From: an uncultured Lachnospiraceae bacterium
GTDB lineage: Bacteria; Bacillota; Clostridia; Lachnospirales; Lachnospiraceae
Reading direction: 5' to 3'
Length of the DNA stretch: 64,000 nt
NCBI GenBank assembly: GCA_910579615.1
Contig: CAJTUA010000008.1
Location: forward strand, 85,907-149,906
Shown: in pieces, positions 43,315 to 51,552 of the stretch
Numbering within the stretch: position 1 is the first letter of the stretch
Layout of the letters: each line of letters opens with the position of its first letter
Position numbers and translations under genes: made by a program
Notes under the pieces: model-generated
The model's input: only the letters and a program-made list of their open reading frames with translations
Told to the model about the DNA's origin: nothing
Databases searched by the model: none

Positions 43315-44661
43315 CCCCTTTATTGTTGTTTTTTGGGTAAATTGTTTGTACTTCTTTCTGTAAAAGAAAACGGAGAGCGCCATGGCGATTGTCCAGCCAA
43401 TCGGCCATGCACACCATATGCCCATTGCGTTTTGTGTCTGGTCAGAGAGGACAAAGGCTAAAACGACCCGCAGAACCAAATCTGTGAATGTGGCGGCCAT
43501 GAATTGGCGCATGGCACTGATTCCGCGAAGTATGCCGTCTGCAACTAATTTGGCGGACACGGCAAAATAGAATGGCGACACTACCCACAGGAACTGCCTG
43601 CCGGCCATCATTGCCCCGGCAGATTCCTTTTCCATAAATAAAAGAAGAAGGTATTTCCCGAGGAATATGTAAAGGAGGCAGAATGGTATGCACAGACACC
43701 ATACCATTTTTATTCCTGCGCGAAAGCATTCTTTGATCCGCCCGTATTTGCGGGCGCCGAGGTTCTGCGCCGAAAAATTGGAAATACCGTTGCCGATTGT
43801 GGTGAATGATGTAATGACCAGATTATTCAGCTTTACGGCGGCAGAGTAACCTGCCATGACGGAAGAACCGAAGCCGTTGATGACGCCCTGGATTAAAATG
43901 TTTCCTACGGAAATAAAGCTCTGCTGTAAAATGCTTGGGATGGCAACCAGCATGATTTTTTTCAAAAGCGCCCACGCAAAGAGCGGCGGTTTTTCCTGAA
44001 CCTGGATTTTCCCTAATCTTATCCATATCGTAAGGACTGCCATGATACAGCTGACTCCCTGGCATAAAAAGGTTGCCCATGCAACGCCTGCAACGCCCAT
44101 GCGGAAAGCTTTTACAAACAGAATATCGACCAGGATATTTGATGTGGAGGATGCTGCCAGGAAATAAAAGGGTGTTTTGGAGTCGCCCAATGCAGAAAAA
44201 ATTCCGGTCGCAATATTGTAAAAAAACACGAATGGAAGCCCCCATATATAAATATCCAGATACAATTTCGAATCCGAAAAGACTTCCTGCGGCGTATGGA
44301 TGAACGTGAGCAGGGGGCTGCAGCAAAAAATGCCAACAAGCATTAATATGGCGCAGAGAAAAGCGCTGAAAATACATGCTGTGGAAACGGCGGTTTTCAG
44401 ACGGCAGTATTCTTTTGCGCCGAAGAGCTGGGAGACAATAACGGAGCATCCCATATTGCATCCAAATGCAAACGCAATAAATATTAATGTGATTTCATAG
44501 CTGTTCCCGACGGCCGCCAGTGCATTTTCCCCGATGAATTTACCTGCCACCAGGCTGTCCGCGATATTGTAGAGTTGCTGGAAAATAATGCTGCCAAACA
44601 GAGGGAGGCAGAATTGCCATAAGATGGTTTCCGGTTTCCCAGTCGTTAAATCTTTATTCAT
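43312..44661 (-). CDS. MATE-family multidrug efflux pump
   Basis: ATG 44661 (after GAAAGGATATG) gives 449 aa with 12 hydrophobic segments. FGSIIFQQLYNIADSLVAGKFIG is the first MATE helix pair, and GYSAAVKLNNLVITSFTTIGNGISNFSAQNLGARK marks the second repeat. It exports cationic drugs using Na+ or H+. It faces the LysR gene across ~146 bp, which probably controls it. Confidence 0.9.
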   Translation of the reverse strand: MNKDLTTGKPETILWQFCLPLFGSIIFQQLYNIADSLVAGKFIGENALAAVGNSYEITLIFIAFAFGCNMGCSVIVSQLFGAKEYCRLKTAVSTACIFSAFLCAILMLVGIFCCSPLLTFIHTPQEVFSDSKLYLDIYIWGLPFVFFYNIATGIFSALGDSKTPFYFLAASSTSNILVDILFVKAFRMGVAGVAWATFLCQGVSCIMAVLTIWIRLGKIQVQEKPPLFAWALLKKIMLVAIPSILQQSFISVGNILIQGVINGFGSSVMAGYSAAVKLNNLVITSFTTIGNGISNFSAQNLGARKYGRIKECFRAGIKMVWCLCIPFCLLYIFLGKYLLLLFMEKESAGAMMAGRQFLWVVSPFYFAVSAKLVADGILRGISAMRQFMAATFTDLVLRVVLAFVLSDQTQNAMGIWCAWPIGWTIAMALSVFFYRKKYKQFTQKTTIKG

Positions 44662-44807
44662 AAAATCATATCCTTTCATGGTAAAATAGGCATCCGCGGA
44701 TTGCCCTGCGCGCTTGTGTCCCTTTACATCTTTCCGTGGATGTATTATAATACGCTTCGTAAAATATGAAAAATATATATAATATATCGGAGGAATATAA
44801 AAATTAT

Positions 44808-45704
44808 ATGGATATCAATTTTGAATACTATAAAATTTTTTATTATGTGGCGAAATATGGGAATATCACAAAGGCAGCCACGGCGCTTGGGAGCAACCAG
44901 CCGAATGTAACACGAATTATGAAAATACTGGAATCCCAGTTGAATTGCAGGTTGTTTATCCGTGAGGCGAGGGGAATCAGTTTGACAAAAGAGGGGGAGC
45001 TTCTCTATTCCCATGTTGAGATTGCATACAGGCATTTGCTGAATGCACAGGAGGAAATCAGCAGGCAGGATTCGCAGCGATGTGGTACAGTTGAAATAGG
45101 GGCAACGGAGACAGCGCTACATTTATTTTTGCTGCATACCCTGCATGATTTTAAATTGGAATATCCTGCAATCCGGATTAAAATCCACAACCACACAACA
45201 ACGGAAACGGTAAAGCACCTTATGAGTGGGAAATTGGATTTTGCGGTGATTACAACGCCCTTTGAAGTTGCCAAAACGTTTTCCTGTGTGAAGGTGCTGG
45301 ATTTTGAGGAAATATTGGTGGGCGGAACGCAGTATATCGATTTATGCAAAAAGCCCCTGAAGCTGAAGGATGTCAGAAAATATCCGTGGATTGGGTTGGG
45401 CAGGGGGAGTGCGACTTATAAGCTTTACAAGGATTTTTTTATTCTGCAGGGGGTGGATTTGGAACCGGATATGGAGGTTGCAACGTCAGACCTAATGCTT
45501 CCGTTAATTGAAAATAATCTGGGAATTGGTTTTGTTCCGGAAAAGCTTGCTTTGCCTTTGCTGCAGGAGAAAAAGCTGGTACGGATACCTTTCGGCTGCG
45601 ATGTCCCGAAGCGTTCCATTCAGCTTGTCTCGGACAGGGGGCGGGGGAAGAGCCTTGCGGCGGATACGTTTTATAAGTATTTGAGGAATGAGGTGCGGGG
45701 GTGA
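44808..45704 (+). CDS. LysR-family regulator
   Basis: ATG 44808 is chosen for the GGAGG upstream, giving 298 aa; an earlier ATG at 44766 has no ribosome site. The HTH is at residues ~4-62 (YYKIFYYVAKYGNITKAATALGSNQPNVTRIMKILESQL), followed by the substrate-binding domain. It is divergent from the MATE pump gene, the usual setting for a LysR activator of that gene. Confidence 0.9.
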   Translation: MDINFEYYKIFYYVAKYGNITKAATALGSNQPNVTRIMKILESQLNCRLFIREARGISLTKEGELLYSHVEIAYRHLLNAQEEISRQDSQRCGTVEIGATETALHLFLLHTLHDFKLEYPAIRIKIHNHTTTETVKHLMSGKLDFAVITTPFEVAKTFSCVKVLDFEEILVGGTQYIDLCKKPLKLKDVRKYPWIGLGRGSATYKLYKDFFILQGVDLEPDMEVATSDLMLPLIENNLGIGFVPEKLALPLLQEKKLVRIPFGCDVPKRSIQLVSDRGRGKSLAADTFYKYLRNEVRG

Positions 45705-45716
45705 AGGTAAGTGATG

Positions 45717-45880
45717 GGGATAATCTGCGTTTCTTTTATTCCGATGGAAGAAAGGTATTCGCGGAACGAAACAAACAGCGTGGATTTCCCGCACCGTCGG
45801 ACGCAAATGAAAATTTCAATGATTTGCTGGTCTTTTCATTCGGGTAAGAATTTTAAATATTCTGGTCGTTGGATAAGCAT
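45717..45880 (-). pseudogene. 5' remnant of an AAA_14/DUF4143-type ATPase
   Basis: From ATG 45880 on the minus strand the frame reads MLIQRPEYLKFLPE, then TGA, then KDQQIIEIFICVRRCGKSTLFVSFREYL. The Walker A is GVRRCGKSTL-like, as in the AAA_14 ATPases. The stop lies where relatives have Trp (W-K-D). The gene is cut off near the LysR end. Dead. Confidence 0.6.
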
Positions 45881-45971
45881 GGGCGGCTAAAATTCGGAGG
45901 GGAATTTTTTATGAATCCATGCAACCAGGGCAAGTGGTTTCCTGTTTATATTAGTGAAAGGGGGGATGAGG

Positions 45972-46472
45972 ATGGAGGACGGGGAAATCCTGGCACTCCT
46001 GCGAAGCAGGGACGAGCGGGGGCTTTACGAGCTGGAATGCAAATACGGAAAGCGCCTTGGGGAGTTGGCGGCGCGGATTCTCCCGGAACAGGATGCTGCG
46101 GAGTGCGTAAATGATACGTATCTGGCCGTGTGGGAGAGCATTCCGCCGAAATGCCCGGAATTCCTGTTTGCTTACACTGCAAAGATTTGCAGGAACCTGG
46201 CGTTCAACCGGGTGGAATGGAACCATGCGGCGAAGCGAAGCGCGGTGTTCGTGGAACTTTCCGAGGAACTTGGGGGGAGCGCGCCGGATATATCCGAGCG
46301 GATTGGGCAGCAGGAGCTTGGCAGGGCAATAGTCATCCGGCGCTACTGGTATGGCGAGCCGGTGAAGGAGTTGGCAGAAGCCTTTGGGTACCGGGAGAGC
46401 AAAGTGAAGAGTATTTTGTTCCGGCTCAGAAGACGTTTGTGGAACGCATTGAAGAAGGAGGGAATGGTATGA
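45972..46472 (+). CDS. Sigma-70-family (ECF-like) factor with short inter-domain region
   Basis: ATG 45972 follows a G-rich site; 166 aa. Region 2 is YGKRLGELAARILPEQDAAECVNDTYLAVWE, region 4 IRRYWYGEPVKELAEAFGYRESKVKSILFRLRRRL. Relatives have about 12 residues (NRFLxxLPEExRxIF-like) between the QQELGRAI and VIRRYWYG parts; these are missing here, so an in-frame deletion at the start of region 4 is likely. The stop overlaps the anti-sigma start by four bases. Confidence 0.8.
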   Translation: MEDGEILALLRSRDERGLYELECKYGKRLGELAARILPEQDAAECVNDTYLAVWESIPPKCPEFLFAYTAKICRNLAFNRVEWNHAAKRSAVFVELSEELGGSAPDISERIGQQELGRAIVIRRYWYGEPVKELAEAFGYRESKVKSILFRLRRRLWNALKKEGMV

Positions 46473-47437
46473 GGAAGGAAGCAGGTAAGGTTATGGGAAA
46501 GGCGGCGAATGGGGCAATGGCAGCTAAAGCTTCCGGGAAAAGAAAGCTTGCCGGACAGGAAATCTTAGCGGCGATGAATGCGCTGGATGATGAGCTGGTG
46601 GAGATTTTACCCCTGGCAGAAGTCAAGAAGAAAGCCGGGGAGAAGACAGGAACGGCAAGGTGGATGAGATGGGCGGTGGCAGCAGTGTGCTCACTCTGTC
46701 TGGTTGGCGGCAGCGTTGCGCTTGCGGCATCCAATCTGAGTTGGCATACGAGGGAGCGTGCGGATTCGCACAGGGATGAGGATGAGCCGCCTATGTCAGA
46801 GTACTGGGTGGAATACGGGGTGCAGCGAGTTTCGGCGGACGCGTTTACCGGACCGGTGCGGGATGTGGAGAAGATTTTCAAGGAAGAGGCAGAAAATGGG
46901 ATTTACCCGCAAAGGGAAGACATACCGCGCGGCTGGGTGGAGATATTTGATATCGAGGAGGAGGCGGTTGACTATGTAGGATATGAGGGGCTTCGGAGAA
47001 CGGCACCACAGGACTGGACAACCTGGTACATTCAATTGGTTGTGTATGGGAACCGGGAAGGGGATTTGACCAAAGTAGTTGTTAGCTCGCAGTATAAACT
47101 TGACCAGTATAAAGTTGGAAAGCAGAACAGGCTTGTGGCGCAGGTGGAAGCTGAGATTTATACCGAGGACTGGATGTCTGGAACCAGGACTACGATTATG
47201 CCACTTTTCAACGGTGAAAACGTACAGGGGCAGGAATACCAGACAAAAAATGGGAAAACGGGCTTGGTTCTGGACCCGGAGTATGATGGCGAGGGGAATT
47301 TCTGGATGGAAGGTTATATGATAGAGGGGAGTATTGTATATAGCCTAAGACTTCGCTATAACGGCGTAATCGGTGAGAAGGGGCTTGCAGAAGAGGCTGT
47401 GAGGGAAGCGATGTACGAGTGGATGGAGCAGTTTTAA
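46469..47437 (+). CDS. Membrane-anchored anti-sigma-type protein
   Basis: ATG 46469 overlaps the sigma stop (ATGA), so translation is coupled; 322 aa. A cytoplasmic N-terminus of ~70 residues (ILAAMNALDDELVEILPLAEVKKK) precedes one membrane segment near 72-92 (WAVAAVCSLCLVGGSVALAA) and a ~230-residue outside domain of unknown family (VEIFDIEEEAVDYVGYEGL; GKTGLVLDPEYDGEG). It would hold the sigma factor at the membrane until a signal arrives. Confidence 0.75.
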   Translation: MRKEAGKVMGKAANGAMAAKASGKRKLAGQEILAAMNALDDELVEILPLAEVKKKAGEKTGTARWMRWAVAAVCSLCLVGGSVALAASNLSWHTRERADSHRDEDEPPMSEYWVEYGVQRVSADAFTGPVRDVEKIFKEEAENGIYPQREDIPRGWVEIFDIEEEAVDYVGYEGLRRTAPQDWTTWYIQLVVYGNREGDLTKVVVSSQYKLDQYKVGKQNRLVAQVEAEIYTEDWMSGTRTTIMPLFNGENVQGQEYQTKNGKTGLVLDPEYDGEGNFWMEGYMIEGSIVYSLRLRYNGVIGEKGLAEEAVREAMYEWMEQF

Positions 47438-47557
47438 TATTTTGGGAGGGTTTTCATATATTCCGATGGGGTGCCGGAGAATTTTGTGGGCGGGTACATG
47501 GGCATTGTGCTTGATGTGCCCGCCCTGCGCGTTTGTGGGAAAGCATTTGCGGGAAGG
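47438..47557. other. Convergent spacer with hairpin
   Basis: GGGCGGGTACA near 47489 can pair with TGTGCCCGCCC near 47515-47525. No T-run follows on the plus strand. A readable fragment (YSDGVPENFVGGYMGIVLDVP) may be a coding remnant. Confidence 0.35.
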
Positions 47558-48469
47558 TCAGTTCCTATTAAAATAGGTAAGGAGAACCGTCTTTTCGGCA
47601 TCGGTCAGAAGCTTACTCCATAAAACCCTGCCATCGCATTTGACCGGGAATTCAGCAAAACGTGCTGTTTTGTCGCGCTCGGTATCGTTCCATTTATCAA
47701 AGCCTGCTTTGGCAATATGGCTGTCATATTCACAGCTAAGGAAGGAAGCTTTCCCGAAATCCCGCCACGGGCGCGCTAAGTAGACCGATTCGTCCTCTAC
47801 CTGCGGGTCGCGGGTGAAACGGCAGTGCTGGAATACGAAGCCGATTGTCTGGGTGCTCGCGTGTGCAGGGGCGGCAGCATAGCCGTGCCCCCTTTCTTCG
47901 TAGAGGGATTTGATTTCGCAGTTTTCAAAAATTGCGTCGCCGCAGCCAAAGATAAAATCGACAGTGCCCGCGATAAAACAGTCTGTAAAGCGCTGTGTCT
48001 GGAAGCCGGCCGCGCGGAGTTCATCCTTTAAAAAGCCGTCGTAGCGGTCGATAAGGTCGTCCGGGAGCGGCCCTAGGAAAAGGGTATCCTGCGTTGAGAT
48101 GAGGCGGCAGTTTTCAGCGGAAAAATCATCAGCATAGACGGTCAGTGCGACTTCCTGGCCTTTGGTTTTCGGGGAGAGTGCGTCGTTTTGCACCGTGAGG
48201 TTTTTTAGGCGGACTCCGGGGGCGGTGACTGCCATGGTCCAGGTGCGGAAGGTGTTGTATTCCACACCATGTTCATCAAGTTTCTTTGCGAAATCGTTGT
48301 AGACAATAATTGTGTCCTCCGCGCCCGCGCCAACAAGCTCAATGCCCGGGGTGGAGATTTGGATTTTTTCGCGGTAGATGCCTTTTGCAAGGTAGATTCT
48401 TGTGCCAGGTTGTACTGCCGCAAGGATTTTTTGCAGGGAATCCCCCGGTGTTACGTGTATTGTTTCCAT
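47558..48469 (-). CDS. Pectinesterase (CE8), no signal peptide
   Basis: ATG 48469 (after AAAGGAAC) gives 303 aa. The beta-helix shows the CE8 motifs: GQEVALTVYADDF, CFIAGTVDFIFGCGDAIFENCEI (catalytic Asp in VDFIFG) and YLARPWRDFGKASFL (LGRPW-like, substrate Arg). It removes methyl groups from galacturonate residues. With no signal peptide it must act on imported oligomers. It faces away from the transport operon, which starts at 48852. Confidence 0.9.
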   Translation of the reverse strand: METIHVTPGDSLQKILAAVQPGTRIYLAKGIYREKIQISTPGIELVGAGAEDTIIVYNDFAKKLDEHGVEYNTFRTWTMAVTAPGVRLKNLTVQNDALSPKTKGQEVALTVYADDFSAENCRLISTQDTLFLGPLPDDLIDRYDGFLKDELRAAGFQTQRFTDCFIAGTVDFIFGCGDAIFENCEIKSLYEERGHGYAAAPAHASTQTIGFVFQHCRFTRDPQVEDESVYLARPWRDFGKASFLSCEYDSHIAKAGFDKWNDTERDKTARFAEFPVKCDGRVLWSKLLTDAEKTVLLTYFNRN

Positions 48470-48727
48470 AAGTAATATGTTCCTTTCCGGGCTGTTCCGC
48501 CCGCTCATGCCATATCCCCGCTTCGGGCTGCCTGCCTTGGCGGCAGAAAACGGGGTGGTTTCTTCCATGATTATAAAGGCTGTTGTTTGATTTTTCAATA
48601 TGGAGGGGTAAAATTCTGTAAAAGGAAGCAATGCACCAGAATTTTCTGAAATGTCCGGGCAATATTGGGATGGTACAGGAAAAAGATAAGCTGGTTGGAA
48701 TTATATACAAAATATTTTGCAATCTAC

Positions 48728-48756
48728 TTGAAACCTGATGGGAATTATGGTAAAAT
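48728..48756 (+). promoter_or_regulatory. Promoter of the pectin-oligomer operon
   Basis: TTGAAA at 48728 and TAAAAT at 48751 with 17-bp spacing, 96 bases before the first gene. The remaining part of the 48470-48851 gap shows no gene. Confidence 0.6.
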
Positions 48757-48851
48757 GATTGTTAGTATCGCACAAAAAAATGTAAATTCGACAAAATAGT
48801 TTGTCGTTTATGCCAAATGGAGTGCGGTTTTGCAGGAAACAGGTGTTTATT

Positions 48852-49442
48852 ATGGACAAATTAAGCTTTAAGCAGTACCGGACGATTGACCTTGCCATCA
48901 TGGCGTTGATTCTGTTTGCGTTTGAAATGATTACGGCAACCGCGGCAATCAAATGGTTTCCCGGGGAGCTTTATACGCTTTCGCCGACCGTGACCATGCT
49001 TTGCATCGTGATGATGCGGTGGGGTGGTTTTGCTGCACTCCATGCGGTAGTCGGTGGGGCGGCGTTCTGCATTGCATCGGGAGCGAGCCCGCAGCAGTTT
49101 GTGATGTACTGTTTCGGAAATTGCCTGGCGCTTCTGGCGATGCTCTTTTTCAGGACACATGGCAAGGGGAAGGTGAGGGGGAACACACTTTTGACAATGG
49201 CATTCACCGTGTTGGCATATGCCGGGGCACAGCTCGGACGGTGGCTGTTGGGGCTTTTGTTTGGGGGAAGCCTGGATTCGGTGGTAATATTTTTTACTAC
49301 AGATTCGCTTTCGCTTCTGTTTGCGATTGTCATAGTGCTGATTTCGCGCAGGCTGGACGGGCTCTTTGAGGATCAGAGGGAGTACCTTGTCCGCACCGAG
49401 GACGAGAGGGCACGCGCAAGGAATAAGAGCTATTATGAGTAG
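48852..49442 (+). CDS. Membrane protein resembling an ECF S-component
   Basis: ATG 48852 gives 196 aa with five or six hydrophobic segments (IDLAIMALILFAFEMITATAAIKW; TMLCIVMMRWGGFAALHAVVGGAAF; TMAFTVLAYAGAQLGRWLLGLLF; SLSLLFAIVIVLI). The general look is that of an ECF vitamin/substrate-binding S-component, but no family motif is certain. The charged C-terminus (DQREYLVRTEDERARARNK) is cytoplasmic. It is the first gene downstream of the operon promoter. Confidence 0.6.
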   Translation: MDKLSFKQYRTIDLAIMALILFAFEMITATAAIKWFPGELYTLSPTVTMLCIVMMRWGGFAALHAVVGGAAFCIASGASPQQFVMYCFGNCLALLAMLFFRTHGKGKVRGNTLLTMAFTVLAYAGAQLGRWLLGLLFGGSLDSVVIFFTTDSLSLLFAIVIVLISRRLDGLFEDQREYLVRTEDERARARNKSYYE

Positions 49443-49454
49443 CGGAACTTAAAA

Positions 49455-49493
49455 CCACATATTCCCGCACCCCCCAGGGGCGGGAATATGTGG
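49455..49493 (+). repeat. Intergenic hairpin, 14-bp perfect stem
   Basis: CCACATATTCCCGC 49455-49468 pairs with GCGGGAATATGTGG 49480-49493, loop 11 nt, no T-run. It lies between the first membrane protein and the permease genes and may stabilise or process the mRNA. Confidence 0.6.
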
Positions 49494-49518
49494 AACTTTA
49501 AATAGGAGGTTAGAGAAG

Positions 49519-50571
49519 ATGCAACTGAATGTTACCGACTATCTGATTTTTGATGAAGAAAGCGGCACTTACATCGAGAATCCGGAACAGGTCGTGCGTG
49601 ATGATGTCGAGAAACACCATTGGCTGAATGTTTTCCGGACGATATTGAAGGACTGGCGGCTTTATGTGATGCTTGTTCCGATGATTCTGGTATTTTTGCT
49701 GTGGCGCTATTTTCCGATGTACGAGCTGCTCGGCTGCTTTAAAGTAACCGATGATGTGAAGTCGGTCGCGGAACAGTCCTATTCGGGATTTTCGTATTTC
49801 AGGCAGCTGCTTGTAGGTACGGGAAGCCTCTCCACGGAGTTCTGGCGGGCGTTCCGCAATACCTTCCTGTTAAGCTTTTACGGGCTTTGCTTCGGATTCC
49901 CGATGCCGATTATTATCGCGTTGTTCTTCAATGAAATCCGGTCGAACATTGCCCGCAGCATCTATCAGGTAATTACATATTTGCCGAAGTTCATGTCCAC
50001 CGTTGTTATGACCTCCCTGGTCATGATGCTTGTAAAGCAGGGGTCGCTGACATCGGGAACCGGTATTCTCTCACAGTTTTTGGTGAACCTTGGGCTGATT
50101 TCACAGGAAACGGCATACGCGGGCCTGATGAACAACCCGTCGTTTTTCCGGGCGATTTACCAAATCAGCGGAATCTGGGAGAGCGCGGGATATGACAGCA
50201 TTGTATTCTTCGCTGCGATTATCGCGATTTCGCCGACAAGCTACGAAGCCGCGCAGATTGACGGCGCGGGGAAACTGGCACAGATGAAATACGTTGTTTT
50301 GCCGAGCATCCTCTCAACCATAGTCATCATGCTGATTACGAGGATTGGTTCGCTGTTAAATGTCGGTTACGAGAAGGTTCTCCTTCTTTATAACCCGAAC
50401 ACTTACATTACCGCGGATGTTGTCTCGACCTTCGCGAACCGTTATGGTATTGCCGGAACGATGAAGGGCGTTGCTGCTGCCGCCGAGATGATGAACAATG
50501 TGATAGGGATGCTGCTCGTAATCGGTGCGAACACGATAGCGCGCAAGGCATCCGATGTATCGCTCTATTAA
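49519..50571 (+). CDS. Sugar ABC permease (LplB/CUT1 type)
   Basis: The 350-aa protein has a long hydrophilic N-terminus (~45 residues), then six membrane segments. The EAA loop is SPTSYEAAQIDGAGKLAQMKYVVLPSI, where the ATPase docks. The closest type is LplB/YtcP-like transport for oligosaccharides. TAGGAGG precedes the start. It works with the next permease and the binding protein at 51553. Confidence 0.9.
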   Translation: MQLNVTDYLIFDEESGTYIENPEQVVRDDVEKHHWLNVFRTILKDWRLYVMLVPMILVFLLWRYFPMYELLGCFKVTDDVKSVAEQSYSGFSYFRQLLVGTGSLSTEFWRAFRNTFLLSFYGLCFGFPMPIIIALFFNEIRSNIARSIYQVITYLPKFMSTVVMTSLVMMLVKQGSLTSGTGILSQFLVNLGLISQETAYAGLMNNPSFFRAIYQISGIWESAGYDSIVFFAAIIAISPTSYEAAQIDGAGKLAQMKYVVLPSILSTIVIMLITRIGSLLNVGYEKVLLLYNPNTYITADVVSTFANRYGIAGTMKGVAAAAEMMNNVIGMLLVIGANTIARKASDVSLY

Positions 50572-50582
50572 AGGGGTTTGCC

Positions 50583-51473
50583 ATGAAAAGAAGACTCGAG
50601 ATTTCAGAACTTATATTTAAAATTATCAGTTATACGCTGCTTACGGTTTTTGCACTCTGTTGCCTGTATCCGTTTATCTATACGATTTCGGCGGCAATCA
50701 GCGGCAAACACGCGGTAGAGTACAATGAGCTGGTGCTGCTCCCAAAGGATATCCAGTTTGATGCGTTTTCCCAGATGTTTAATAACAACATGTTCTGGAA
50801 CGCTTACACGAACACACTTTTCCTTACGTTTTACGGAACCATCTGGTCGCTCGGAATTTCGATTTTCGGCGCGTATGCGCTCTCGAAAAAGCGCCTTTTG
50901 TTCCGCAAAGGATTTAATTTCTTTCTGGTATTTACGATGTGGTTCAGCGCCGGGCTTGTTCCGCAGTATTTGAATTACCTGGATACGAAGCGCGTGTTCA
51001 ACGCGATGGGTATTATGGATGACAAATGGCTTGTCGTTATTGCGATGGGTATGGCGGCGATGAATATCATCCTGCTGCGGAATTCTTTTGAGGGCGTACC
51101 GTCCGAGATAGAGGAGGCGGCAATTGTGGATGGCGCGACAGAGATGCAGGTTTTGTGGCGTGTTTACATACCGATGAGCAAATCAATTATCGCGACCGTG
51201 GCGCTTTTCTTCGGAATATCGCGCTGGAATGGTTATTTCTGGGCGAGGCAGATGATTTCGAATTCCAATGAGCATCCGCTGCAGGTATTTATCCGTCTGC
51301 GCTTAGAGGAGTATACCGACCCGGAGGCGATGGCGGCGTGGAACGAGGTGTTTGCTTCGGATTCCGTGATTTATGCGCTGATTGTGTGCTCAATTGTACC
51401 GATTTTGATTATTTATCCGTTCATCCAGAAATATTTTGCCAAGGGCGTGAATGTCGGCGGCGTGAAGGAGTAA
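50583..51473 (+). CDS. Sugar ABC permease (LplC/YtcP type)
   Basis: The 296-aa protein has six membrane segments. Its EAA loop is VPSEIEEAAIVDGATEMQVLWRVYIPMSKSI. The end KYFAKGVNVGGVKE is the usual C-terminus of this family. It starts 11 bp after the first permease and pairs with it. Confidence 0.9.
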   Translation: MKRRLEISELIFKIISYTLLTVFALCCLYPFIYTISAAISGKHAVEYNELVLLPKDIQFDAFSQMFNNNMFWNAYTNTLFLTFYGTIWSLGISIFGAYALSKKRLLFRKGFNFFLVFTMWFSAGLVPQYLNYLDTKRVFNAMGIMDDKWLVVIAMGMAAMNIILLRNSFEGVPSEIEEAAIVDGATEMQVLWRVYIPMSKSIIATVALFFGISRWNGYFWARQMISNSNEHPLQVFIRLRLEEYTDPEAMAAWNEVFASDSVIYALIVCSIVPILIIYPFIQKYFAKGVNVGGVKE

Positions 51474-51552
51474 ATGGTTTTGGTATTGGCCGTGCTTTGC
51501 GGTTGATATAGATGTAACAGCATATTTTTCAAAGCATCAAAAGGAGGAGAAA

